Numbered from the stretch's first letter, positions 47,350-56,672 are shown. The stretch: 64,000 bases of DNA from Desulfuromonas sp. TF (GCF_000472285.1 NZ_KI421420.1:3480-67479), one strand, 5' to 3'. Notes: generated by a model from the sequence alone, not told the origin. Numbers and translations: made by a program.

Positions 47350-48666
47350 ATGGAGAATATTCCGCGGGGCGTTTTATGGATCGGACTCTACCTGGCGCTG
47401 GTGACGACGCCGCTTTTCTTTCTGCTGCTCGGGCCGATGCCTCCGGGGAGCGGCTTCTGGAACGATCTGTCCCTGGCCCTGGGGTTCGCCGGAACTGCGA
47501 TGATGGCAGTCATGTTTGTGCTGACGGCCCGCTTTCATCGGGCGACCGCCCCTTTCGGCATCGACCTCATCTACTACTTTCACCGCCTGACCTCCCTGGC
47601 AGCCTTTATTTTTATTCTGGCCCATCCGTTCCTCCTGATGGCCGAAGAACCCGCTCTTCTGTCTTTCCTGCATCCTCGTTTCATCCCCTGGCACCTGACC
47701 AGTGGAGTCCTTTCGTTTCTGCTTCTCTCGACGCTCATGGCGACCTCGCTCTGGCGCAAGCCCCTGGGCATTCACTACGACAGCTGGCGTCTGGGACACA
47801 TGGTCCTTGCGGTCGCCGCCTTGGCGCTGGCTGTCGCCCACATTGCAGGGACGGGGCACTTCAGCGCCGTCCCCTGGAAGAGCGGGTTGTGGATGGCCAT
47901 TGCCCTGTCCTGCCTGGCCGTCGTCGCCTATGTCCGCCTGCTCAGGCCTCTGCAGATGCTCCGGCGCCCCTACAGGGTGCAGCAGGTCAACGCCGAACGA
48001 GGCAGCACCTGGACCCTGGTTCTGAAACCCCAGGGACATGGTGGATTTCGCTTCCTGCCGGGGCAGTTCGCCTGGCTGACCCTCTGGAGTTCGCCCTTCG
48101 CCATGAAAGAACATCCCTTTTCCATTTCGTCGAGCGCGCAGACGACCGGGGAGCTGCACTTCACGATTAAGGAGCTGGGCGACTTCACCCGCCGCATCAA
48201 AACCGTGGAACCCGGCGCCATCGTCTATCTCGATGGACCTTACGGATCCTTTTCGGTGAATCGCAGCCGGGCGCCCGGCTTTGTTTTCGTGGCCGGGGGT
48301 GTTGGAATCGCCCCCATCATGAGCATGCTGCGCACCCTCGCCGATCGCGGCGACGGACGCCCTTTGCTGCTCTTTTATGCCTATCACACCTGGGAGAGAT
48401 TGACCTTTCGCGAGGAGTTGGAGAATCTCAAGGACCGGCTCAATCTGAACCTCGTCACCGTGTTGAGCGAGCCGCCCGGAGACTGGGAGGGGGAGATCGG
48501 GTTTCTCAGGGAGGAAATCTTCGCCCGGCATCTGCCGGCTGACAAGATGCCAAGAGAATGTTACGTCTGCGGTCCGACACCCATGATCGAAGTGGCGGAG
48601 CGCGCCCTATCGCGCCAGGGCGTGCCCCTCGGCCGAATTCACTCAGAGCTGTTCGACCTCGTTTAA
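47350..48666 (+). CDS. Membrane ferric-reductase-like flavoprotein
   Basis: A 438-residue protein: six N-terminal helices of the ferric-reductase type with histidines in YYFHRLTSLAAFIFILAHPF and LGHMVLAVAALALAVAH, likely haem ligands, then a cytosolic FNR module with FAD site EHPFSISSS and NAD(P)H site GGVGIAPIMSML and CGPTPMIE. It would pass electrons from NAD(P)H through FAD and haem across the membrane. The acceptor is unknown (iron, oxygen or quinone). Its place between a cation ATPase and a Usp/antiporter pair is unusual. Confidence 0.88.
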   Translation: MENIPRGVLWIGLYLALVTTPLFFLLLGPMPPGSGFWNDLSLALGFAGTAMMAVMFVLTARFHRATAPFGIDLIYYFHRLTSLAAFIFILAHPFLLMAEEPALLSFLHPRFIPWHLTSGVLSFLLLSTLMATSLWRKPLGIHYDSWRLGHMVLAVAALALAVAHIAGTGHFSAVPWKSGLWMAIALSCLAVVAYVRLLRPLQMLRRPYRVQQVNAERGSTWTLVLKPQGHGGFRFLPGQFAWLTLWSSPFAMKEHPFSISSSAQTTGELHFTIKELGDFTRRIKTVEPGAIVYLDGPYGSFSVNRSRAPGFVFVAGGVGIAPIMSMLRTLADRGDGRPLLLFYAYHTWERLTFREELENLKDRLNLNLVTVLSEPPGDWEGEIGFLREEIFARHLPADKMPRECYVCGPTPMIEVAERALSRQGVPLGRIHSELFDLV

Positions 48667-48683
48667 GAAGGGGATTTCAAATC

Positions 48684-48779
48684 GTGCGCCTTCTTCTCGC
48701 CAGAGCCCTGGCCCTGCTCAGCTCCCTTCTCCTTTTCCTGCTGGCGGCGCTCTTCGCCTGGCTGCTGAACCGGCCGTGA
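48684..48779 (+). CDS. Possible 31-residue single-helix membrane peptide
   Basis: A GTG-started frame encoding MRLLLARALALLSSLLLFLL and then AALFAWLLNRP: two basic residues, one long hydrophobic helix and an RP end. AAGGGG lies about 9 bases upstream. It starts 17 bp after the reductase stop on the same strand. Known partners of transporters (KdpF, sarcolipin-like peptides) have similar size and shape, but no similarity is claimed. A chance hydrophobic frame in GC-rich DNA cannot be excluded. Confidence 0.4.
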   Translation: MRLLLARALALLSSLLLFLLAALFAWLLNRP

Positions 48780-48800
48780 AAAACTGATCCCCGGGCCGCC

Positions 48801-49703
48801 TCAGGGGAGCTCAAAACGGAAATCCGACGGGCGTACGGTAAGCACGTCGCACGGCGCATGGAGCAATACGTGTTCGGCCACGCTTCCTAGGAGGATGTAG
48901 GGCAGCCCCGAGCGCCCCTCGGTTCCCGTCGCGACGAGCTCCGCCTTCAGCTCTCCTGCCATTTGTGAAATCAGCATGGAAGGATGACCGTGTCGGAAAT
49001 GCCGCTCGATCTGCCGGCCGGCCAGATCGATTCCCTGGAGAAACTCATCCATTTTCGTCTCTGCATGACCCCGGGACATTTGATGGTATCGAGCCAAGGC
49101 GTCTTCTCCACCTCCGGCCAGTGCAAGGCGTCCCTGCCCCCAGAGCTCATAAACGTGCAGCAGGTCGATTCGGGCTCCGGGGGCCAGAGCCAGGGTTGTG
49201 AGAAGCGCCCGCTGCGAACCTTCGGAAAAGTCCGTTGCCACCAGCACCCTTTCGTAAGCTCCGACGGGCGGTTTCCTGACCGTCAGCACGGGGAATTCCC
49301 CCTTGCGCACCACCTTTTCGGGCGTGGTGCCGAGGAATCGGTCCCGGATGGAATGACTGCCATGCGCAGCCATGACGACCAGCTCGGCCGACACCTGGCG
49401 GGCATGGCGGATGATGACGACAAAATCCTTGCCGACCTCGACCCCGCAATGCAATGGGATATCCTGCCCCACCGTCTTCTCCGCCTGGCGCTGCAGCCGT
49501 TCCTCGGCCTCCCGTGTCGCTTCCCGGAAAAGCCTTTCGTCCCCGGACCCTTCCGGCAGGCTCAGGCTGGAGCTGTTCTCCAGGACGTGCAGCAGCTCCA
49601 GGCGAGCACCGTGTTCGCGGGCGATGAAGGCCGCCCGCCGGAGGGCGATCTCCGAATTCGCAGAAAGATCGCTGGCGGCCAAAATGACTTCAGGACGAGC
49701 CAT
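48801..49703 (-). CDS. Tandem universal stress protein (two Usp domains)
   Basis: A 300-residue protein with two Usp domains, about 1-145 and 148-295. Both C-terminal loops resemble the ATP-binding GxxG-x9-G-S/T pattern: GSHSIRDRFLGTTPEKVV and GTEGRSGLPYILLGSVAEHVL. The second domain is closer to consensus. It overlaps the end of the CPA2 antiporter gene by 14 bp, so the two are co-expressed. Usp domains beside antiporters can regulate them or occur fused to them. Confidence 0.92.
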   Translation of the reverse strand: MARPEVILAASDLSANSEIALRRAAFIAREHGARLELLHVLENSSSLSLPEGSGDERLFREATREAEERLQRQAEKTVGQDIPLHCGVEVGKDFVVIIRHARQVSAELVVMAAHGSHSIRDRFLGTTPEKVVRKGEFPVLTVRKPPVGAYERVLVATDFSEGSQRALLTTLALAPGARIDLLHVYELWGQGRLALAGGGEDALARYHQMSRGHAETKMDEFLQGIDLAGRQIERHFRHGHPSMLISQMAGELKAELVATGTEGRSGLPYILLGSVAEHVLLHAPCDVLTVRPSDFRFELP

Positions 49704-51867
49704 GGCGAAAACTCCTTTCTTCGGAGTTGGCCTTCTTCAGACACTCCCGGATCGCGTCCGGATGCCCAAGGACCAGAAGGATATCATGTGGCCGGAGAGT
49801 CTCTTCGGGTGACGGCGAGAGGATCCTCTCCTCTCCGCGTTGCAGTCCGATGACGGAGATCCCGTGCCGATGGCGAAAATCCAGTTCGGTCAGGGTCTTT
49901 CCCGACCAGCTGGATCCGCTATCCAGGGGGATTTCCGCCACATGGAATTTTTGTTTTTCCTCTGCCTCAGCTTCCACCTCCTCCAGGAGCCTTCGCGCCA
50001 TTTTCAGCCCCTCTTCGGTCCCGAGCAGCACCAGCCTATCGCCGGGGAGTAGGAGAAAATCGGAACCCGGATCGAAATGGCTGCGTCCGGCCCGGTCCAC
50101 CGCCACCACCGAAGCCCCGGTCCGGGATCGCAGGGACAGATCACCGATCTTTTTTCCGCTGGCCAACGAATCCGGTCTGAGTTTGACCTCTTCCAGGGTC
50201 ACCGGCCACGGTGTCAGTTCGGTGAATTCCTCCCGGGAGTCGGTCAGGTAATCGACCGCCTGTTCCGCCGCGTCGACAAAGGGCCAGAGCACTTTGTTGG
50301 CTCCGGCCTGGCGGTAGGTCTCCGCCTCGCTCCGGTTGTGTGCCGTCAAAACGATTTTCCCCGGATATCCTTTTTCCCGCAGGGCGTGAAGCAGAGAGAG
50401 GTTGGGCTCGCGCCCCGGGATGGCGTTGACCACCCAGCGGGAATGCCGGAAGGGAAGGTGCTCCAGGATTTCCGGATCTTCGACTGCCCCGTAGCGGACG
50501 GAAATCCCTTTCGCGGGTTCGGCGGACACGACCTCGGGATCGAAATCGACGGCCAGCACCCGCTTTCCCCGACGGACCAGGTTCTCGGCGATATTGCGCC
50601 CATAGCGGCCCAGGCCGAAGAGAATGACGTCGACCTTCTCCGGCTCCCCGCCGCTTTCCTCCTCGGCCTCCCGATAAGGAACTCTGCGTTCGAAGATCCC
50701 GAGGAAAGGCGAGATCCGCTGGTAGATGGGATGGGAGTAAAGAATCAGATACGTGGACAGGCCGATGGTGATGAGGCCGACGAGCGTGATCAGCCCCAGG
50801 GTTTCCCGGTCGATATGTCCAAGGCTGACGCCCAGGGCGCCCAGGATCAGCGAGAACTCGCTGATCTGGGCCACGGTCAGCCCGGCCAGGAACCCGGTCC
50901 GCTTCCGGTATCCCATGAAGCCCATGATCGCCATGACGATCAGGGGGTTGCCGATCAGAACGAAGGCTGAGAAGATGAGAGCCGGTACGACCTGGGCTTC
51001 CAGCATGGAAAGATCGAGCTGCGCTCCCAGGCCGATGAAGAAGAAGAGCAGCAGGAAGTCGCGCAGGCTGACCAGCCGCGAGGCGATCGTCTCCCGGAAC
51101 GCCGTTGAGGCCAGGGAGACGCCCGCCAGAAACGCGCCGACCTCCTTGCTGAAATCGAGGAAATCTCCGACGGCGGCAAGGAATATCGCCCAGGCGATGG
51201 CGAAGAGAAGGAGCAGTTCCTGGGTGCGGGCCAGATGAGGGAGGAGGTACGGCAGTACGAATCGCATCAGCAGAGCCACGCCGCCGATCAGGAAGGCGCC
51301 TTTCAGCAGGACCAGAAGGCCGTCTATCCAGAGATGTCCCGTCGCTTCCCCGGCTCCCAGGGCCGTCAGGCCGATCATCGCCAGGATGACGGCGATGTCC
51401 TGGACGATGAGGAATCCGACCGCGATGCGCCCGTGCAGGGCATCGATCTCGCGCTTGTCGGAGAGAAGCTTGACGATGATGATGGTGCTGGAAAAAGTCA
51501 GGGCGACGGCCACATACAGGGCGCCGACGATGGAAAACCCCAGTGCCTGAGCAATGAAGAAGCCGAAGAGGGAGGTAAAGGCGACCTGCCCCAGCCCCGT
51601 TGCCATGGCCACCGGGCCCATGGTGCGGATCAGGTGAAGATCGAGCTTGAGGCCGACGACGAACAGGAGAATGGCGATGCCGATCTCGGCCAGCAACCCC
51701 AGCCGTTCGTCGATCCCCACAAGGTCCAGCCCCGAAGGTCCCACAAGGATGCCGACGGCGATGAAGGCCACAATGAGCGGTTGGCGAAATTTCAGGGCCA
51801 ATGCCCCCAGGAACGCGCTGGCGGCGAGGATCAAGGCGGTCTCATAGAAGAGATTCTCCAGAAGCAT
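49690..51867 (-). CDS. CPA2 (Kef-type) cation/proton antiporter with RCK domains
   Basis: A 725-residue protein: about 12 membrane helices (1-385) with FIAVGILVGPSGL and VGFLIVQDIAVIL, then a TrkA-N NAD-binding domain (LFGLGRYGRNIAEN near 420) and two TrkA-C domains (about 540-620 and 630-710). The RCK part would gate K+ or Na+ efflux in response to nucleotides or c-di-nucleotides. Two RCK-C domains in tandem are more than in E. coli KefC. It is followed directly by the Usp gene. Confidence 0.93.
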   Translation of the reverse strand: MLLENLFYETALILAASAFLGALALKFRQPLIVAFIAVGILVGPSGLDLVGIDERLGLLAEIGIAILLFVVGLKLDLHLIRTMGPVAMATGLGQVAFTSLFGFFIAQALGFSIVGALYVAVALTFSSTIIIVKLLSDKREIDALHGRIAVGFLIVQDIAVILAMIGLTALGAGEATGHLWIDGLLVLLKGAFLIGGVALLMRFVLPYLLPHLARTQELLLLFAIAWAIFLAAVGDFLDFSKEVGAFLAGVSLASTAFRETIASRLVSLRDFLLLFFFIGLGAQLDLSMLEAQVVPALIFSAFVLIGNPLIVMAIMGFMGYRKRTGFLAGLTVAQISEFSLILGALGVSLGHIDRETLGLITLVGLITIGLSTYLILYSHPIYQRISPFLGIFERRVPYREAEEESGGEPEKVDVILFGLGRYGRNIAENLVRRGKRVLAVDFDPEVVSAEPAKGISVRYGAVEDPEILEHLPFRHSRWVVNAIPGREPNLSLLHALREKGYPGKIVLTAHNRSEAETYRQAGANKVLWPFVDAAEQAVDYLTDSREEFTELTPWPVTLEEVKLRPDSLASGKKIGDLSLRSRTGASVVAVDRAGRSHFDPGSDFLLLPGDRLVLLGTEEGLKMARRLLEEVEAEAEEKQKFHVAEIPLDSGSSWSGKTLTELDFRHRHGISVIGLQRGEERILSPSPEETLRPHDILLVLGHPDAIRECLKKANSEERSFRHGSS

Positions 51868-52097
51868 GATCAGAATTCCCGGGATGTTTCTTTCGGATAT
51901 TTTGACCGGGTGGGAGGGATCCCACTTTATCCAGCCCGCCCTGAGACGATCTGTTGGATTATAACAAACGGGAGAAGGGCGGCTCAGCGAAAGGGTCCTT
52001 CTTGTACCCCACCTTTAACTTGATACACTTCAATTGTCGGATTCGCAGTCGGATAACGTTACAGATTCTCAGTGGTTAACGAAGAGGAAGGTAATCC

Positions 52098-54215
52098 TTG
52101 GCCGATCCCATCCTGAAGACGGGGCGGAACTGCTGGCGCATCGAGCCGAGCCGGCGGGCCGCTTTCCTGATCGATGGAGAGGCGTATTATTCTGCCTTTG
52201 CCGCGGCCGTGGAACGAGCCCGCAGACAGGTGCTCATTCTCGGCTGGGACATCGACAGCCGCGTCCGCCTCTTCAGGGATGACCTGCAGCACCGGCTTCC
52301 CGGCGACCTGGGAAGCTTTCTGAAGGAAGCGGTGTCCCGGCGCAGGAGCCTCCATATCCATATTCTCGACTGGGACTTCGCCATGCTGTACGCCCTGGAG
52401 CGGGAGATGCTGCCGATCTTCAAGTTCGGCTGGGGGACTCATCGCCGCCTGCACTTCGAACTCGACGGCCGGCATCCGGTGGGGGCGTCCCACCATCAGA
52501 AGATTGTGGTGGTCGACGACAAGGTCGCCTTTGCCGGCGGCATGGACCTGGCCAGCGGCCGCTGGGACACTCCCGAACACGATCCCACAAATCCCCGCCG
52601 CCGCGACAACGGCAAACCCTACCTCCCCCATCACGATGTCCAACTGATGGTGGACGGTCCGGCGGCGGCGGCCCTGGGGGAACTCGCCCGGCAGCGGTGG
52701 CAAAGAGCCACCGGCAAAAAGCTGAGACCGCCCCGGTCCGGCCCGAGCGATCCATGGCCGCCCGACATCGGCCCGGATATGCAGCAGGTGTCCGTCGGCA
52801 TCGCCCGCACCGAACCGCCCCACAACGGGCGGCCCGGCGTCCGTGAAATCAAGAATTTCCATCGGGACGCCATCGCCGCCGCCCGTTCCGTGATCTACAT
52901 CGAAAACCAGTATCTGACCTCGGCGGCGGCAGGAGACGCCCTGGCAGAGCGCCTCGGGGAGGAAAACGGTCCGGAGGTGATCGCCGTCGTCCCCCGTGAA
53001 TGCTCGGGCTGGCTCGAAGAGAGCTCCATGGGGGTGATACGGGCCCGGCTCCTGCGGCGCCTGCAGGCTGCGGACCTCCATGGCCGGCTCAGGATCTGTT
53101 ATCCCGTTTTCAAGGGGACTGATATATACATCCACTCCAAAGTCCTGGTGGTGGACGACACCCTGCTGCGAATCGGATCCTCCAACCTCAACAACCGCTC
53201 CATGGGTCTGGACAGCGAGTGCGACCTGATCATGGAAGCCGGCGGCAATGCGGAACATCGGCAGGAGATCGCTCGGTTGAGGAACCGGCTGCTGGCGGAA
53301 CACCTGGGGCTCTCCTCCGGACAGGTGGCCGAAATGATCGCCGAAAAAGGCTCCGTGAGAGAAGCCATAGACGCTTTGCAGGGATCCGAGCGAAACCTGG
53401 AACCCCTCGTCGTCGAAGAGGAAGACCTGTTGGAGGAACTCATACCCGGAGCGACACTTCTCGATCCGGAACGACCCGTCAAGTTTGAGGAGCTGATAAA
53501 AGACATGGTGCCCAAAGAAGAGCCGGAATCGCCCGAAAAAGATGGCAAGCCCCGAATGTACCTGCTGCCCGGAGCGATCATCCTGGCCCTGGCGCTGACT
53601 GCCGCCTGGCGGCTGACTCCCCTGAGCGAATGGCTGGATTTTCGGACACTCACCGAATGGGGGCAGACGATCGGCGACAGCGTATACGCGCCTCTGCTGG
53701 TGATAGCGGCCTTCACGATCGGCGGACTGGTCATGTTCCCGGTTACCGTGCTGATCCTCGTTACCGCCCTCGTCTTCGGCCCCGTCATCGCGTTTATCTA
53801 TTCACTCGTCGGCAGCGCCTGCAGTGGAGCTCTCACTTTCGGCCTGGGCCGGATACTGGGCCGGGAGACCGTTCGCAAGCTCTCCAAGGGTCGTCTGAAC
53901 CGCCTGAGCCGGCTTCTTTCCCGCCGGGGCCTGCTCGCCGTCACGGCCGTTCGGATCATCCCCATCGCCCCCTTTACCGTGGTCAATCTCGTCGCCGGTG
54001 CTACCCATATCCGGTTTCGCGACTTCTTCCTGGGCACCCTGTTGGGAATGACTCCGGGCATTCTGGCCATTACCATCTTCGAAAAAGGGCTGGAGAGCGC
54101 CATACGGGAGCCCCAGGCCAAGAATTTCATCCTCCTCCTGGTCATTCTGCTGTCGATCTGGGTGGGGATCTGGCTGCTGCGGCGCTGGATAAGCGCCAAG
54201 GAAGAAGAGGTCTGA
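52098..54215 (+). CDS. Phospholipase D-family protein fused to a VTT membrane domain
   Basis: A 705-residue fusion. Two HKD motifs, H133-K135-D140 (SHHQKIVVVD) and H346-K348-D353 (IHSKVLVVDD), form one PLD active site, as in cardiolipin synthases. After a charged linker (about 430-475) come hydrophobic helices of a VTT/DedA-like domain (about 476-695) with FGLGRILGRETV and RIIPIAPFTVVNLVAGAT. It could synthesise or remodel phospholipid and move it between leaflets (inference). It starts with TTG 52098 behind GAGGAAGG. An EEP-family gene follows 8 bp later. Confidence 0.9.
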   Translation: MADPILKTGRNCWRIEPSRRAAFLIDGEAYYSAFAAAVERARRQVLILGWDIDSRVRLFRDDLQHRLPGDLGSFLKEAVSRRRSLHIHILDWDFAMLYALEREMLPIFKFGWGTHRRLHFELDGRHPVGASHHQKIVVVDDKVAFAGGMDLASGRWDTPEHDPTNPRRRDNGKPYLPHHDVQLMVDGPAAAALGELARQRWQRATGKKLRPPRSGPSDPWPPDIGPDMQQVSVGIARTEPPHNGRPGVREIKNFHRDAIAAARSVIYIENQYLTSAAAGDALAERLGEENGPEVIAVVPRECSGWLEESSMGVIRARLLRRLQAADLHGRLRICYPVFKGTDIYIHSKVLVVDDTLLRIGSSNLNNRSMGLDSECDLIMEAGGNAEHRQEIARLRNRLLAEHLGLSSGQVAEMIAEKGSVREAIDALQGSERNLEPLVVEEEDLLEELIPGATLLDPERPVKFEELIKDMVPKEEPESPEKDGKPRMYLLPGAIILALALTAAWRLTPLSEWLDFRTLTEWGQTIGDSVYAPLLVIAAFTIGGLVMFPVTVLILVTALVFGPVIAFIYSLVGSACSGALTFGLGRILGRETVRKLSKGRLNRLSRLLSRRGLLAVTAVRIIPIAPFTVVNLVAGATHIRFRDFFLGTLLGMTPGILAITIFEKGLESAIREPQAKNFILLLVILLSIWVGIWLLRRWISAKEEEV

Positions 54216-54223
54216 AGGGGGAT

Positions 54224-54958
54224 ATGATTGAAAGGAGCTCGGGACAAATAGAGGAAGGCGGCCGTGTGGTCACCCTTCTCTCCTATAACGTTCACAGCTG
54301 CGTTGGTCTAGACAGGCGCCCCGACGCCGACCGCATCGCCAGCATCATCCGCAAGCTGAACCCCGATGTGGTCGGGTTGCAGGAAATTACTAATCGTTTC
54401 GGCGGCGCCGAAGAGGCGGCGCAGCTCGAGTTTCTCGCCGCCGCCACCGGGATGAGGGACGTGCCCGGCCCGACGCTCCTTCATGCCCAGGGCGATTACG
54501 GCAATGCTCTCCTTACCCGGGGAGAGATGAGATCGGTGCGACGCATCGACCTGAATTTCAGAAGCCGGGAGCCGAGGGGCGCCCTCGATGTCGAACTGGA
54601 TCTTGACGGATACCCCCTGCGAGTCATCGTGACCCATCTCGGGCTGCGCCCTTCCGAGCGCCGCTTCCAGGTGCGGCGGTTGATCGAACTGTTCGGTGCG
54701 TCCCCCGCCCGGCCGCTGGTTCTGATGGGGGACATGAACGAATGGTTCCCCTGGGGAAGGCCCGCCCGCTGGCTTCACCGCTACTTCGGAGGGTTGCCGC
54801 TGCTGCGCACCTATCCGACCTCCTTCCCCCTCTTTGCCCTGGACCAGATCCTGGTCTACCCCCGGGAAGCCCTGCGGGGCCTGGAGGTGATCGTCACACC
54901 CGAGACAAGGGTCGCCTCCGATCACCTTCCCCTTATGGCGCGGATCGCTCTCCGCTGA
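54224..54958 (+). CDS. Endonuclease/exonuclease/phosphatase-family protein
   Basis: A 244-residue DNase I-like phosphoesterase. Metal-site motifs are LLSYNVHSC, VVGLQEI, GDMNEW and the terminal VASDHLPLMARI. No signal peptide or membrane helix is visible. It begins 8 bp after the PLD-VTT gene behind AAGGGG and is surely its partner. In this context a lipid head-group or cardiolipin-like phosphodiester is more likely than DNA (inference). Confidence 0.9.
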   Translation: MIERSSGQIEEGGRVVTLLSYNVHSCVGLDRRPDADRIASIIRKLNPDVVGLQEITNRFGGAEEAAQLEFLAAATGMRDVPGPTLLHAQGDYGNALLTRGEMRSVRRIDLNFRSREPRGALDVELDLDGYPLRVIVTHLGLRPSERRFQVRRLIELFGASPARPLVLMGDMNEWFPWGRPARWLHRYFGGLPLLRTYPTSFPLFALDQILVYPREALRGLEVIVTPETRVASDHLPLMARIALR

Positions 54959-54960
54959 TA

Positions 54961-54988
54961 AAAAAACCGAAGCCTTGGGGGCTTCGGT
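54961..54988 (-). terminator. Hairpin between convergent genes
   Basis: ACCGAAGCC and GGCTTCGGT (54966-54988) pair perfectly around a 5-base loop. The A-run at 54961-54966 becomes a T-run on the minus strand, so it can terminate the 61-residue gene's transcript. On the plus strand it lacks a T-run but still lies just after the EEP stop. Confidence 0.75.
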
Positions 54989-55080
54989 GCATGTCGGGAA
55001 AGCTCTGTTTCTTAAAGTTCGATCGAGACGTCTGAAAGCAAGCAAAAAGCATTCTCACGCCCGTTCGCTTCTCTCACTCA

Positions 55081-55146
55081 AGACGCAAAGACCGCGAAGA
55101 AGACAAACCCATTCTCTTCAAGGTTTTCTTTGCGTCTTTGCGTGAA
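55081..55146. repeat. Octad element: inverted 8-bp units
   Basis: AGACGCAA, AGACCGCG and AAGAAGAC at 55081-55104 face TTTGCGTC and TTTGCGTG at 55129-55144 in 8-bp phase. The arms are near reverse complements. It lies between the hairpin at 54988 and the 61-residue gene. Confidence 0.75.
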
Positions 55147-55153
55147 ATGTCTT

Positions 55154-55339
55154 TCAGGCGTTCCCCTCAGGCTCCAGGGCGTGCAGAACCTTGGCGAGGG
55201 TCTGTCTGCGATCCTTCAGCGCCTCACGGTAGTCCTGACTGTCGGTGTTGGATATCTCCATGCCCAAATCGGAAATATCCGAGCTGAGAACCTCGATCAG
55301 AATTCTGTGCTCCTCGGGGGTCAAATCCAGATGAATCAT
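55154..55339 (-). CDS. Small acidic helical protein, 61 residues, unknown function
   Basis: I do not recognise a named family. The protein begins MIHLDLTPEEHRILIEVLSS, continues with an acidic stretch (DISDLGMEISNTDS) and ends with a basic helix (EALKDRRQTLAKVLHAL), suggesting a two-helix hairpin. The ribosome site AAAGGAGG, 7 bases before ATG 55339, is one of the best in the window, which strongly supports translation. An in-frame upstream ATG at 55417 would bypass it and is rejected. Confidence 0.82.
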   Translation of the reverse strand: MIHLDLTPEEHRILIEVLSSDISDLGMEISNTDSQDYREALKDRRQTLAKVLHALEPEGNA

Positions 55340-55504
55340 AGAGTACCTCCTTTCAACGGTTCGACTGGGACAGACTGCTGGCCGAGGCGAATCATTGAGT
55401 TTTGGTCCTATATCCATTTTAGGCCATCAGGCACGAGAAGCAACAGGGAGAGAAGCGGAAATTCTATGGCGATTGCCCTTTCGGCCGGCCCTGGCTGAGT
55501 TGGC

Positions 55505-56263
55505 TTATTCGGCGGCAGCCGGCTCTTCCTCCTCTGCGGGTTTCTTCTTGCCGAAGAAACGGGCGATCCAGATGCCCACCTCGTAGAGGATGATGAAAGG
55601 CAGGGCGATGGCGGTCTGGGAGAAGACGTCCGGCGGGGTCAGGATGGCGCCGAGGACAAAAGCCGCCAGCAGGGCGAACTTGCGGTTTTTGGCCAGCCAG
55701 TGGTAGTCGACCACTCCCATCCGGGCCAGAAAGAAGATGACGATGGGCAGCTCGAATACCAGGCCGAAGGCGAAAAGGAGCTTGCTCGACAGGGAGAGGT
55801 AACCGCCCATGGAGAGCATGGCGTTGATCTCCCCGGTGCCGGTGCCGAACTTGATCAGAAAGGTAAAAATAGTCGGGAAGACAAAGACGAAGCCGAAATA
55901 GGTGCCGAGACCGAAACAGAGGCAGCTTGCGAAAACAAAAGGAATCGCAAATTTTTTCTCGTGGGCGTAGAGGCCCGGAGCGACAAAGCCCCAGAGCTGC
56001 CAGAAGATCACCGGAAGGGCGATGAGCGCCCCGGCTATGGCGCCGATCTTCAGATAGGTGAAGAAGGGTTCGGTGGCGGTGATGAAGACCAGTGAACTCC
56101 CTTCGGGGAGGGCCGCGCGGACAGGATCGGCGATGAATTCGAAAAGCCGCTCGGCAAAACCGTAGCAGGCGATAAAGGCCACCAGCCAGGATCCGGCGGC
56201 GATCATAAGGCGCTTGCGCAGCTCTTCAAGGTGTTCCGTGAAAGGGAGTTGTTTATCCGCCAT
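55505..56263 (-). CDS. tatC: Sec-independent translocase subunit TatC
   Basis: A 252-residue TatC with six membrane helices, the N-terminal [12 protein letters not shown] signal-binding motif and [20 protein letters not shown]. Its C-terminal tail ([14 protein letters not shown]) is acidic. It is the signal-peptide receptor with TatB. The tatB stop overlaps its start by 11 bp. Confidence 0.96.
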   Translation of the reverse strand: MADKQLPFTEHLEELRKRLMIAAGSWLVAFIACYGFAERLFEFIADPVRAALPEGSSLVFITATEPFFTYLKIGAIAGALIALPVIFWQLWGFVAPGLYAHEKKFAIPFVFASCLCFGLGTYFGFVFVFPTIFTFLIKFGTGTGEINAMLSMGGYLSLSSKLLFAFGLVFELPIVIFFLARMGVVDYHWLAKNRKFALLAAFVLGAILTPPDVFSQTAIALPFIILYEVGIWIARFFGKKKPAEEEEPAAAE

Positions 56264-56672
56264 TGGACGGTTCCTTCAACTCCGATTCGGTCGGTTTCTT
56301 CACCTCCGGCTCGGCCCTCTCCTTCTCCTCCGGCATGGCCGGCTTCGCCTCCGGCTTGGCCGGCTCCTTCGAATCCGAGTCATCGGGCTTCCGCGGTTCC
56401 GGAGCATCCGGGACCGGGGCTTTCTGCTCCTCGGAGTAGGGCTCGGGGCTGGCGCCCGGAGGCTGGATCTTCCCATCCCGAAGCAGCTTGTCTCGGGTTT
56501 CAGAAGTGCGGCTTTCTTCGTGGAAAGTATGCTTCAGCTCATCGGTGGCGCGCCTGAATTCGGCCAGCCCGCGGCCCAGAGCCCGGGCGATGTCGGGGAG
56601 CTTTTTCGGTCCTATGACGATAAGCGCCAGGGCCAGGATGAGCAGCAGCTCGGGCATGCCGATTCCGAACAT
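56253..56672 (-). CDS. tatB: Sec-independent translocase subunit TatB
   Basis: A 139-residue TatB: one N-terminal helix ([20 protein letters not shown]), an amphipathic helix and a long proline- and charge-rich tail from about residue 70. The P-E-L start and [13 protein letters not shown] hinge separate it from TatA. ATG 56672 follows GAGAGG; upstream in-frame starts add residues that do not belong to the family. Overlaps tatC by 11 bp. Confidence 0.93.
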   Translation of the reverse strand: MFGIGMPELLLILALALIVIGPKKLPDIARALGRGLAEFRRATDELKHTFHEESRTSETRDKLLRDGKIQPPGASPEPYSEEQKAPVPDAPEPRKPDDSDSKEPAKPEAKPAMPEEKERAEPEVKKPTESELKEPSNGG

